From assembly GCA_905235765.1 (NCBI GenBank), contig CAJOMM010000068.1, positions 402-6,198 on the forward strand: a stretch of 5,797 nucleotides of DNA. The letters are read 5' to 3'. Every line of letters begins with the position of its first letter. The stretch's first letter is position 1. Both the position numbers and the translations under genes were made by a program. The notes under the pieces were generated by a model, which was not told where the DNA came from, searched no databases, and was given only the letters and a program-made list of their open reading frames with translations. Origin of the DNA: an uncultured Clostridia bacterium. GTDB lineage: Bacteria > Bacillota > Clostridia > Christensenellales > Borkfalkiaceae. Positions 1 through 5,797 of the stretch are shown piece by piece.

Positions 1-1677
1 TATACGGCTGAATTTATTTATAGTAAGGTAGAAAAAGACGTAATATCTTGCAAAGCGGTGTTAACGCCGAAAGGCGAAGTAAAGGATAAGATATGTGAGA
101 TTACGGCTTTAAGTGCGTTTTGCCCTGTAGGTAAGGACGCGCCGCTAATTATGAACAAATTTATCGACGTTGGAATCGTTGAACGGCAAAAACGTAAGAA
201 AAATGATTTCAGCGAAAATCATCTTTCCTTGTTTCCGAAAAACGCATTAGAAAAGGCGGTAACGTTTACCGCGAAGGTGCCGGCAAAGTTCTATTCGAGG
301 GTAGAGTACGAGCAACGCAAAAACGGCGTGCTTTTGAACGTGAATACTTTACCGTGTTCGTACGAAGGCAAGATAGAAGGCGAGGAGTGGTTTATAACCG
401 TAAATCAGCCTCCGACTAAGGCTTGGGAGTGGACGGCGAAACGTTACGCCACTGACAGGACTTTCGATACGCCGATAGGTTGGAGCACCTGGGATTATTA
501 TTTCACGTCCGCTACCGAGGACGACGTAAAAGAAAACGTCGATTTTATCGCTGCCGACGATGTTTTGAGCAAAAAAATACGTTATATCGCGCTCGACGAC
601 GGCTGGCAACAGCGCGAAGGCGATTGGAAGAGCGGCGCTCGTTATCCGAGCGGTTTAAAATCTCTCGTGCAATATATCAATTCCAAAGGTTTTGAGGCGG
701 GGATATGGATTGCGCCGACGAGACTGCACTTTCTGTGCGGAACGGTCATGCGCCGCAACGATTTTTTGGTGCGCGACGATAACGGCGATCCTATTATGGA
801 CGAGGATATGTACGTGCTCGATCCTACGCACCCCGACGGAGAAAAGTTTTTAAGGGAAACTTTTACGTATTTAAACGACTGCGGATTCCGTTTTTACAAG
901 TTGGACTTCGTGTCTAATATGACTAAATTTGCCGATAGGTTTTACGACAAAAGCGCCGGGCATTACGACGCGCTTAACCGCTTGTTTACAATCGCGCGCG
1001 AGAGCGTAGCGGAGGGTAGCCACATAATGGGCTGTTCTTTACCGTTCGGCGCAGATACGCATTTATCCGATTCGCGTAGGACAGGGCTGGATATACATAA
1101 CACATTTAAGCACTTGAAAATATGTACGGAAATGACGATATGGCAGTATGCGGCAAATGAAAGGCTGTATAAAAACGATATGGATTATCTGCTCGTTCGC
1201 GGAAAGGACACGACCACGGACATACAAACGAACGTATTAAATCCGAATAGCGGAAAGTATAAAGCGGAGCCGACGGAGAAATTCCGCTGGCGCGACGGAG
1301 AGGATTTTTCGTATACCGAGGCTAAATGCTGGTGCGGCGCAATTCTCATGGGCGGCTCGTCGATTTTCCTTGGCGACAAGTTGCCGCTTCTAAACGAAAA
1401 GGGGTTGGAACTTATAAAGAAGACTCTTAAAAACGCAGATTTTCATGCTGCGAAACCCGTGCTTACGGGGAAAGAGGGGGTGCCTGAAATCTGGAAGAAA
1501 GAAGACGGGAGCGTTTACGTGTTTAACTTCGGCGAGGAAGAAAAGATTTACGACGTGGAGTTGAAAAACGGAACGTACCGCGATATTTTCAGCGAAAAGA
1601 CATACGTTGTTAAGGAAAACAAGCTTCGGGTTTCGATAGCGAAGCACGACTGCGTTTGTTTGAAAGAAGGAAAATAA
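1..1677 (+). CDS. GH36/alpha-galactosidase-like glycoside hydrolase, 5'-truncated
   Basis: Retaining glycosidase of the GH36 (melibiase/raffinose-synthase-like) clan, predicted to remove an alpha-linked sugar from an oligosaccharide. The frame is open from base 1. A GTG at 58 is possible but has no ribosome site and sits inside plausible N-terminal beta-sandwich sequence, so the true start is taken to lie upstream. Numbering from that GTG: the (beta/alpha)8 barrel opens at GWSTWDYY (about 141-148). ALDDGWQ (about 178-184) and the GIWIAP strand follow. KLDF carries Asp283, the likely nucleophile (GAC at 904). The RRTGLDIHNTFK segment carries Asp345, the likely acid/base (GAT at 1090). ND.D and GGSSIFLGDK motifs lead into a C-terminal beta domain. 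The acid/base segment departs from the usual R-x-S-x-D pattern, so substrate specificity (galactose, N-acetylgalactosamine or other) is open. The stop at 1675-1677 lies one base before the next ATG, suggesting translational coupling. Family confident; substrate not. Confidence 0.85.
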   Translation, partial: YTAEFIYSKVEKDVISCKAVLTPKGEVKDKICEITALSAFCPVGKDAPLIMNKFIDVGIVERQKRKKNDFSENHLSLFPKNALEKAVTFTAKVPAKFYSRVEYEQRKNGVLLNVNTLPCSYEGKIEGEEWFITVNQPPTKAWEWTAKRYATDRTFDTPIGWSTWDYYFTSATEDDVKENVDFIAADDVLSKKIRYIALDDGWQQREGDWKSGARYPSGLKSLVQYINSKGFEAGIWIAPTRLHFLCGTVMRRNDFLVRDDNGDPIMDEDMYVLDPTHPDGEKFLRETFTYLNDCGFRFYKLDFVSNMTKFADRFYDKSAGHYDALNRLFTIARESVAEGSHIMGCSLPFGADTHLSDSRRTGLDIHNTFKHLKICTEMTIWQYAANERLYKNDMDYLLVRGKDTTTDIQTNVLNPNSGKYKAEPTEKFRWRDGEDFSYTEAKCWCGAILMGGSSIFLGDKLPLLNEKGLELIKKTLKNADFHAAKPVLTGKEGVPEIWKKEDGSVYVFNFGEEEKIYDVELKNGTYRDIFSEKTYVVKENKLRVSIAKHDCVCLKEGK

Positions 1678-1678
1678 A

Positions 1679-3355
1679 ATGCTTTACTTAACGGTAGTAA
1701 AAAAGAGCGGAGAAACTGTGTTTTCTGCTAAAGGTTCTATAATAAACGCGGAATACAAAGGGACGTTTGAAGAAGGCGATAAAATACAGATTCGGTTAGA
1801 CGGAACGGACAACGTTGCGGTAAAACTTGACGAATTGTTGAAAGAAAGTTTTCTATACGTACCTAATAAAAGTTTTTCTTTCACTATACCGAGCGCAAGG
1901 GAATTAAAGAACGGTTATCCCGACGGGACCTTTCAAGGAGATATTCATTATTTGACCGCGCGAGAAGCCGATGAAGAGTTTTATAAAGCGCGCAATATTG
2001 CGCTCAATTCGCACGATTTAAGGCAAAAGACCGGCGGATTTCCCCATGCGAGCGCGAACGCAGTTACCAGAGAATCGCCTTGTTTTTACGAGCGAAACGC
2101 TATTGACGGCGGCACAAACAATCAAGGGCACGGCTCGTTTCCGTTCAATTCGTGGGCAGGTGGCGCGAGAAACGATTTGGAGTATACGCTGGAATTCGGC
2201 AGGGAAGTAGAAGTCGATAAATTGGCGTTTTATCTCCGCGCGGATTTCAAACACGACGAAATAACCGGATTGCCTCACGATTCTTACTGGAAATATATCG
2301 ATATAGAGTTTTCGGACGGAGAGACGATACGGGGCGAATTCACGCTCGATAATACGGACCTTAATCCCGAAAACGAAAAAGGTCAGGAAATAATTTTAGA
2401 AAAAACAAAAAAAACAAAATATATTAAATTATTAAATTTTAAACAGGTATCTGAAATTCTGAGTTTTGCGGCGCTTACGCAAATCGAAGTATACGGAAGG
2501 TACTTAAAGGAGGATCTAAGCAAAATGGAAGTAAGACAAGCAAGTAACGCAAAAGACGTTAAGTATTACACGACGGAAAGATTGAGAGAGGAATTTCACA
2601 TAAAAAATCTTTTCACGAAAGACAACGTCAGGATGGTATACAGTCATATAGACCGTATAATTACCGCAGGACTTATGCCGGTAAGACAAACGCTTAAACT
2701 TGAAGCGGGAAAAGAACTCGCGGCAGAGTATTTCTTGGAGCGCAGGGAAATGGGCTGTATCAACATCGGCGGAAAAGGCATAATCACGGTAGACGGCGTG
2801 GAATATGAGATGAATCCTCGCGACGGAATTTATATCGGTATGGGAAATAAAGATATAACTTTCAAAAGCGTAGACGAGAACGCGCCTGCAAAGTTCTACG
2901 TAAGTTCATGTCCGGCGCACACTTCTTATCCGATAGTTAAAATAGATATAACCAAGGCGAGAAAGAAACCTTGCGGCAGCGTGGAAGAATGTAACAAACG
3001 CGTTATCAATCAATACATACACCCGGAAGTTATGAAGAGTTGTCAACTTTCAATGGGACTAACGCAGCTCGAAGTAGGTTCGAACTGGAACACGATGCCT
3101 TGTCATACTCACGACAGGAGGATGGAAGTATATTTGTACTTGGATATGGGCGAGAACGACGTGGTATTCCACATGATGGGAGAGCCTACGGAAACGAGAC
3201 ATATAGTCATGCACAACGAGGAGGCTGTCATATCTCCGTCGTGGTCTATCCACTCGGGCGTAGGAACGAAGAATTATTCGTTTATATGGGCAATGTGCGG
3301 CGAAAATCAGGATTTTGACGATATGGATCATATCGCAACGAAAGATTTATTATAA
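1679..3355 (+). CDS. Discoidin (F5/8 type C)-like domain fused in frame to KduI
   Basis: One uninterrupted 558-codon frame. Residues 1-95 look like a beta-rich N-terminal module. Residues about 104-273 resemble a discoidin / F5/8 type C carbohydrate-binding fold: ARNIALN opening, FPHASANAVTRE, the NAIDGG and SWAGG motifs, YTLEFGREVEVDKLAFY strands, and the typical closing ALTQIEVYG. After a linker of only nine residues comes a complete KduI (residues 283-558; see 2525-3355). Start chosen at ATG 1679, preceded by GAAGGA (about 1666-1671) at seven bases' spacing and one base after the upstream stop. No signal peptide, so cytoplasmic. From recall, discoidin proteins of this kind in Firmicutes usually stand alone and KduI usually stands alone at about 278 residues, so this join is unusual. 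It may be a true fusion, or two genes whose separating stop was lost by mutation or sequencing error. The role of the N-terminal half is unknown; sugar binding is inferred from the fold. Confidence 0.85.
   Translation: MLYLTVVKKSGETVFSAKGSIINAEYKGTFEEGDKIQIRLDGTDNVAVKLDELLKESFLYVPNKSFSFTIPSARELKNGYPDGTFQGDIHYLTAREADEEFYKARNIALNSHDLRQKTGGFPHASANAVTRESPCFYERNAIDGGTNNQGHGSFPFNSWAGGARNDLEYTLEFGREVEVDKLAFYLRADFKHDEITGLPHDSYWKYIDIEFSDGETIRGEFTLDNTDLNPENEKGQEIILEKTKKTKYIKLLNFKQVSEILSFAALTQIEVYGRYLKEDLSKMEVRQASNAKDVKYYTTERLREEFHIKNLFTKDNVRMVYSHIDRIITAGLMPVRQTLKLEAGKELAAEYFLERREMGCINIGGKGIITVDGVEYEMNPRDGIYIGMGNKDITFKSVDENAPAKFYVSSCPAHTSYPIVKIDITKARKKPCGSVEECNKRVINQYIHPEVMKSCQLSMGLTQLEVGSNWNTMPCHTHDRRMEVYLYLDMGENDVVFHMMGEPTETRHIVMHNEEAVISPSWSIHSGVGTKNYSFIWAMCGENQDFDDMDHIATKDLL
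2506..2513 (+). promoter_or_regulatory. Internal Shine-Dalgarno for kduI
   Basis: AAAGGAGG lies inside the fused frame, 11 bases before the in-frame ATG at 2525. It is the best match to the anti-Shine-Dalgarno among the gene starts visible here, better than the sites before 1679, 3380 or 4220. Its position at the junction between the discoidin and KduI parts argues that KduI is, or recently was, translated from its own start. The spacing is slightly long. Confidence 0.7.
2525..3355 (+). CDS. kduI: 5-keto-4-deoxyuronate isomerase (KduI), possible separate product
   Basis: 4-deoxy-L-threo-5-hexosulose-uronate ketol-isomerase: converts 5-keto-4-deoxyuronate, the open-chain form of lyase-derived unsaturated uronate, into 2,5-diketo-3-deoxygluconate in the cytoplasm. 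From ATG 2525 the product is 276 residues, essentially the full length of E. coli KduI (about 278). The cupin metal site is intact: His194 and His196 in PCHTHDRRMEVY, Glu201, and His243 in WSIHSG, matching the known zinc ligands of E. coli KduI with an offset of two. Other family landmarks are the start (MEVRQASNAKDV), LERREMGCINIGG, YIGMGN and the C-terminal FIWAMCGENQDFDDMD. A strong ribosome site precedes this ATG, but the frame is also open upstream into the discoidin part, so the protein may be made alone, as a fusion, or both. The dehydrogenase that uses its product follows 24 bases later. The function call is very secure; the start is not. Confidence 0.85.
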   Translation: MEVRQASNAKDVKYYTTERLREEFHIKNLFTKDNVRMVYSHIDRIITAGLMPVRQTLKLEAGKELAAEYFLERREMGCINIGGKGIITVDGVEYEMNPRDGIYIGMGNKDITFKSVDENAPAKFYVSSCPAHTSYPIVKIDITKARKKPCGSVEECNKRVINQYIHPEVMKSCQLSMGLTQLEVGSNWNTMPCHTHDRRMEVYLYLDMGENDVVFHMMGEPTETRHIVMHNEEAVISPSWSIHSGVGTKNYSFIWAMCGENQDFDDMDHIATKDLL

Positions 3356-3367
3356 AATTTATTATAA
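3345..3367 (+). repeat. Short tandem duplication across the kduI stop codon
   Basis: ATTTATTATAA occurs at 3345-3355 and again at 3357-3367, a 12-base period. The first copy encodes the last residues and the stop (Asp-Leu-Leu-stop). The second lies in the gap, and its last bases overlap the start of the AAGGAGA ribosome site of the next gene. It looks like a local slippage duplication that enlarged the spacer. No function is apparent. Confidence 0.75.
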
Positions 3368-3379
3368 GGAGAAAAGATT

Positions 3380-4174
3380 ATGGAAAACAAGTTCAGTTTA
3401 AAGGGTAAGATCGCGCTTGTTACGGGCGCAAGTTACGGTATCGGTTTTGCAATTGCAAAGGGTTTTGCAAAAGCCGGCGCAACGATAGTTTTCAACGATA
3501 TCAAGCAGGAGCTTGTGGATAAAGGTCTTGCGGCTTACGAGCAAGAAGGAATAAAGGCGCACGGGTACGTCTGCGACGTAACCGACGAGGAACAAGTAAA
3601 CGCGTTTATTGCGAAAGTTGAAAAAGAAGTAGGCGTTATAGATATTCTCGTAAATAACGCAGGTATCATCAAGCGTATTCCTATGTGCGAAATGAGCGCG
3701 AAAGATTTCCGTCAGGTCATTGACGTCGACCTTAACGCTCCGTTCATCGTGTCTAAAGCGGTTATTCCTTCGATGATAAAGAAAGGCGGCGGAAAGATAA
3801 TAAACATCTGCTCTATGATGAGCGAACTCGGGCGTGAAACGGTCTCCGCTTATGCTGCGGCGAAGGGCGGACTGAAAATGCTTACGAGAAATATCGCCAG
3901 CGAATATGGTCAGTATAATATTCAGTGCAACGGCATAGGGCCGGGGTATATCGCAACTCCGCAGACGGCGCCTTTAAGAGAAAAACAAGCGGACGGCTCA
4001 CGTCATCCGTTCGACAGTTTTATTATTGCCAAAACACCTGCGGCGCGTTGGGGAGATCCGGAAGACTTGGCAGGCCCTGCGGTATTCCTTGCAAGCGAGG
4101 CGTCCAACTTCGTGAACGGACATATTCTCTACGTTGACGGCGGAATTTTGGCTTATATAGGTAAACAACCGTAA
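3380..4174 (+). CDS. kduD: SDR dehydrogenase, KduD / gluconate 5-dehydrogenase type
   Basis: Classical short-chain dehydrogenase/reductase, 264 residues, cytoplasmic. In this context it most likely reduces 2,5-diketo-3-deoxygluconate (the KduI product) to 2-keto-3-deoxygluconate with NAD(P)H. Family members are often named gluconate 5-dehydrogenase. Visible motifs: cofactor-binding TGASYGIG (15-22), the acidic D40 after the second strand, DVT (66-68), NNAG (92-95), catalytic Ser145 in NICSMMSELG, Tyr158 and Lys162 in YAAAK, and GPGYIATP (187-194). The C-terminal YVDGGILAYIGKQP and the SRHPFDSFIIAKTPAARWG stretch match my recollection of the Streptococcus suis gluconate 5-dehydrogenase almost residue for residue. 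Its catalytic Ser150/Tyr163/Lys167 line up with an offset of five. Start ATG 3380 follows AAGGAGA (3366-3372) at seven bases. Position directly after kduI supports the uronate role over gluconate metabolism. SDR assignment is near certain; the exact substrate is inferred. Confidence 0.92.
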   Translation: MENKFSLKGKIALVTGASYGIGFAIAKGFAKAGATIVFNDIKQELVDKGLAAYEQEGIKAHGYVCDVTDEEQVNAFIAKVEKEVGVIDILVNNAGIIKRIPMCEMSAKDFRQVIDVDLNAPFIVSKAVIPSMIKKGGGKIINICSMMSELGRETVSAYAAAKGGLKMLTRNIASEYGQYNIQCNGIGPGYIATPQTAPLREKQADGSRHPFDSFIIAKTPAARWGDPEDLAGPAVFLASEASNFVNGHILYVDGGILAYIGKQP

Positions 4175-4219
4175 ACTAGATTTACGTTAAAGTGCCAATA
4201 CTGAAATTAGGAGAATTAT

Positions 4220-5797
4220 ATGTATTTATTCGATTACGATAATTTGAAGGGTATAACGCAGACCGAAAAAGGTCGTGAGTACGTTGAATATCTCCGCAAT
4301 TATTATGAAGAAAATTTCGCGGATAATCCCATTTTGGCGTTGAAATACTCTTATGCGAAATTATTTAGCATAAACGGAAACAGAACTCTCTTTCAAGCTA
4401 TGTATTCCGACCGCAGAAAACGGCTGATGGCTTTGCAGGTTTTGGCGATAGCGGACGATAAATATATCGAGCCGCTCGAAGACGTTTTAGCGGCTATCTG
4501 CGACGAATTTACCTGGGTATTGCCTGCGCATGCGGCAAATCATCTAATCGATTTGATGGCGGCGGAAACGTCAATGTATCTTGCGGAAACGTCGTACGTT
4601 ATGGGAGAAAGGCTTTCGGAAGAGATACGCAAGCGGATTTATACGTCGATAGAAAATAAGATAATAAAAATCTATGAAAACAACAGTTTTGGGACGCGGT
4701 TTGCGCCTCAGGCGTAGGCATATCGTATTTGTATCTTTTTCCCGAAAGATTTCCGAGAGTGAAAGACAGACTGTTCAAGACTTTCGATCTCTATCTCGAA
4801 TCTCTCGACAAAGACGGTTATTGCACCGAAGGATATAGTTATTGGGTATACGGTTTCTCCTTTTTCTGCCTCTTTTACGACGTGTACGAGCAGCTTACTG
4901 GCGAACACGCGGCAGTTTTAGATAGCGAACTTGTAAAGAATATAGCGCTTTACGGACAATATGCGAAAATCGATAAGGATTTTTGCTTGCCGTATGCGGA
5001 CGGAGGTAGGAATAATACCAACGACCAATCAGACATCTTATGTACGATCGAGCGTATGTTTGGCGTGGACTTGAATCTGAAAGAAAAGGGATATCTGAGC
5101 CAGGGCTCAAGGCCGCTCGGATATCGCGTGTTAGTCACTTTGGACAGATCGCATTCCTCGAAAAAGGAAAGTGTGGGAACGGTTTTCTATAACGTAAGTC
5201 AGGTGTTTATCCGTCGAAACGGCAATTACGCGTTTACCGTAAAAGGCGGTCATAATGACGAATGTCATAACCATAACGACGTCGGCACGTTTGCGATTTT
5301 CAAAAACGGAAAGCAATATATAGCGGATATAGGAGTAGGCGAATATACTGCGTATTATTTTAAGGCGCAATACCGCTACGGAATATTCCCGTGCAGTTCT
5401 CTTTCTCACAGCGTTCCGATCGTGGACGGCAAGGCGCAAGAGCCCGGAAAAGAGTATTGCGCTACAGTCCTGTCGCATGACGAAACTTCGGTAACTTACG
5501 ATATCGCAAAGGCGTATAAAGACGGCGCTACGAAACTGATCGCGGCATACCGCGTCGAGCAGGACGGAGTCGGAGTGTCGTATAGCTGCGAGGGAATCAA
5601 GGAAAAGATCGTATTCCGCTTTGCGAGTTTTACTCAGCCACAAATCAAAGACGGTAAAGTATTTATAGAAGATATGGAAATCGAGACCGATCTCGCCGTA
5701 AGCCCCGAGATAAAAGCAAACGAATATTCCAATTACAGCGGTGAAAAGACAATCGCTTACACCATAGATTACGAAGTTATAAAGAGCGGAAACGTAA
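4220..5797 (+). CDS. Heparinase II/III-type polysaccharide lyase, frameshifted and 3'-partial
   Basis: Predicted lyase that cleaves uronic-acid-containing chains by beta-elimination. ATG 4220 follows AGGAGA (4209-4214) at five bases. The first frame gives 165 residues and stops at 4715-4717. The rest continues in the -1 frame, open from 4678 to the window end with no stop in over 360 codons. Joined at the T run 4687-4690, the product is at least 526 residues. Residues about 1-240 are helical, like the alpha/alpha toroid of these lyases: TWVLPAHAANH (98-108), NNSFWDAVCASGVG across the break, and CTEGYSYWVYG with candidate catalytic Tyr206. The C-terminal beta part carries the PF07940-like signature GGHNDECHNHNDVGTF (His350, His352, Asp354), then YIADIGVGEY and LSHSVPIVDG. 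There is no signal peptide, so it is probably cytoplasmic and acts on imported oligosaccharides, feeding KduI and KduD. The PL family number and substrate (glycosaminoglycan, pectin-like, alginate or other) cannot be read from the sequence. No second start with a ribosome site appears after the break, so this is one gene. Confidence 0.85.
4678..4717 (+). other. Frameshift site in the lyase gene
   Basis: The upstream frame reads ENNSFGTRFAPQA then TAG at 4715-4717. The -1 frame opens after a TGA at 4675-4677, so the shift must fall in this interval. Adding one T to the TTTT run at 4687-4690 restores NNSFWDAVCASGVGISYLY, which matches the conserved helix I expect for heparinase II/III-like lyases. 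A one-base homopolymer loss, real or from sequencing, is the simplest cause. A small hairpin (4702-4707 with 4711-4716) overlaps the stop. Confidence 0.8.

Noticed and set aside
58..60. GTG as the real start of the GH36-like gene
   Set aside because: No ribosome site precedes it and the frame is open to base 1 with plausible protein sequence. The gene is more likely cut by the window edge.
3040..3318. 92-codon plus-strand frame overlapping kduI
   Set aside because: It is out of frame with the conserved metal-binding half of KduI, lacks a ribosome site and resembles no family.
4170..4186. Inverted repeat CGTAAA-5-TTTACG as a terminator after kduD
   Set aside because: Only six mostly A-T pairs with no T run after it. 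It overlaps the stop codon, and the next gene follows closely with its own ribosome site.
4175..4219. A separate promoter before the lyase gene
   Set aside because: The gap is only 45 bases and I found no convincing -35/-10 pair. Co-transcription with kduD is simpler.
5131..5643. 170-codon open frame on the minus strand
   Set aside because: It lies opposite the conserved C-terminal domain of the lyase, its protein shows no recognisable motif, and the plus-strand frame carries the HNHND signature. It is a shadow of that gene.
4717..5797. The downstream lyase frame as a separate gene
   Set aside because: No start codon with a ribosome site lies near its beginning, and its first residues complete a motif begun in the upstream frame.

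Overview
The window holds four co-directional (+ strand) genes packed as one operon-like unit for handling uronic-acid-containing oligosaccharides. The gaps between genes are only 1, 24 and 45 bases. No RNA gene, insertion sequence, CRISPR array, convincing promoter or strong terminator was found, and no non-coding stretch exceeds 45 bases. Both ends cut through genes: the first gene lacks its 5' end and the last its 3' end.

Layout: (1) 1-1677, a 5'-truncated glycoside hydrolase of the GH36 / alpha-galactosidase-like clan. (2) 1679-3355, one continuous reading frame joining a discoidin (F5/8 type C)-like protein of about 273 residues to a complete KduI (5-keto-4-deoxyuronate isomerase). A strong internal Shine-Dalgarno and an ATG lie exactly where a stand-alone kduI would start. 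(3) 3380-4174, a short-chain dehydrogenase of the KduD / gluconate 5-dehydrogenase type. (4) 4220 to beyond 5797, a heparinase II/III-type polysaccharide lyase whose frame is broken near 4690 by what looks like one missing T, and which runs off the window.

How they fit: the lyase would cut uronic-acid-containing chains by beta-elimination, giving 4,5-unsaturated uronate ends. Once released, that sugar rearranges to 5-keto-4-deoxyuronate. KduI isomerises it to 2,5-diketo-3-deoxygluconate, and the SDR enzyme reduces this to 2-keto-3-deoxygluconate. The GH36-like enzyme probably trims an alpha-linked neutral sugar or amino sugar from the same substrate. None of the three genes whose N-terminus is visible shows a signal peptide, so the chemistry appears cytoplasmic and acts on imported oligosaccharides. 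The transporter, the unsaturated-uronyl hydrolase (GH88/GH105), KdgK and KdgA are not in the window.

Organism: AGGAG-type ribosome sites, tight gene packing, and a dehydrogenase strikingly like the streptococcal gluconate 5-dehydrogenase as I recall it suggest Firmicutes, most likely an anaerobic gut or fermentative clostridial lineage. This is inference. A single-base break in an otherwise intact gene would also fit a draft or metagenomic assembly.
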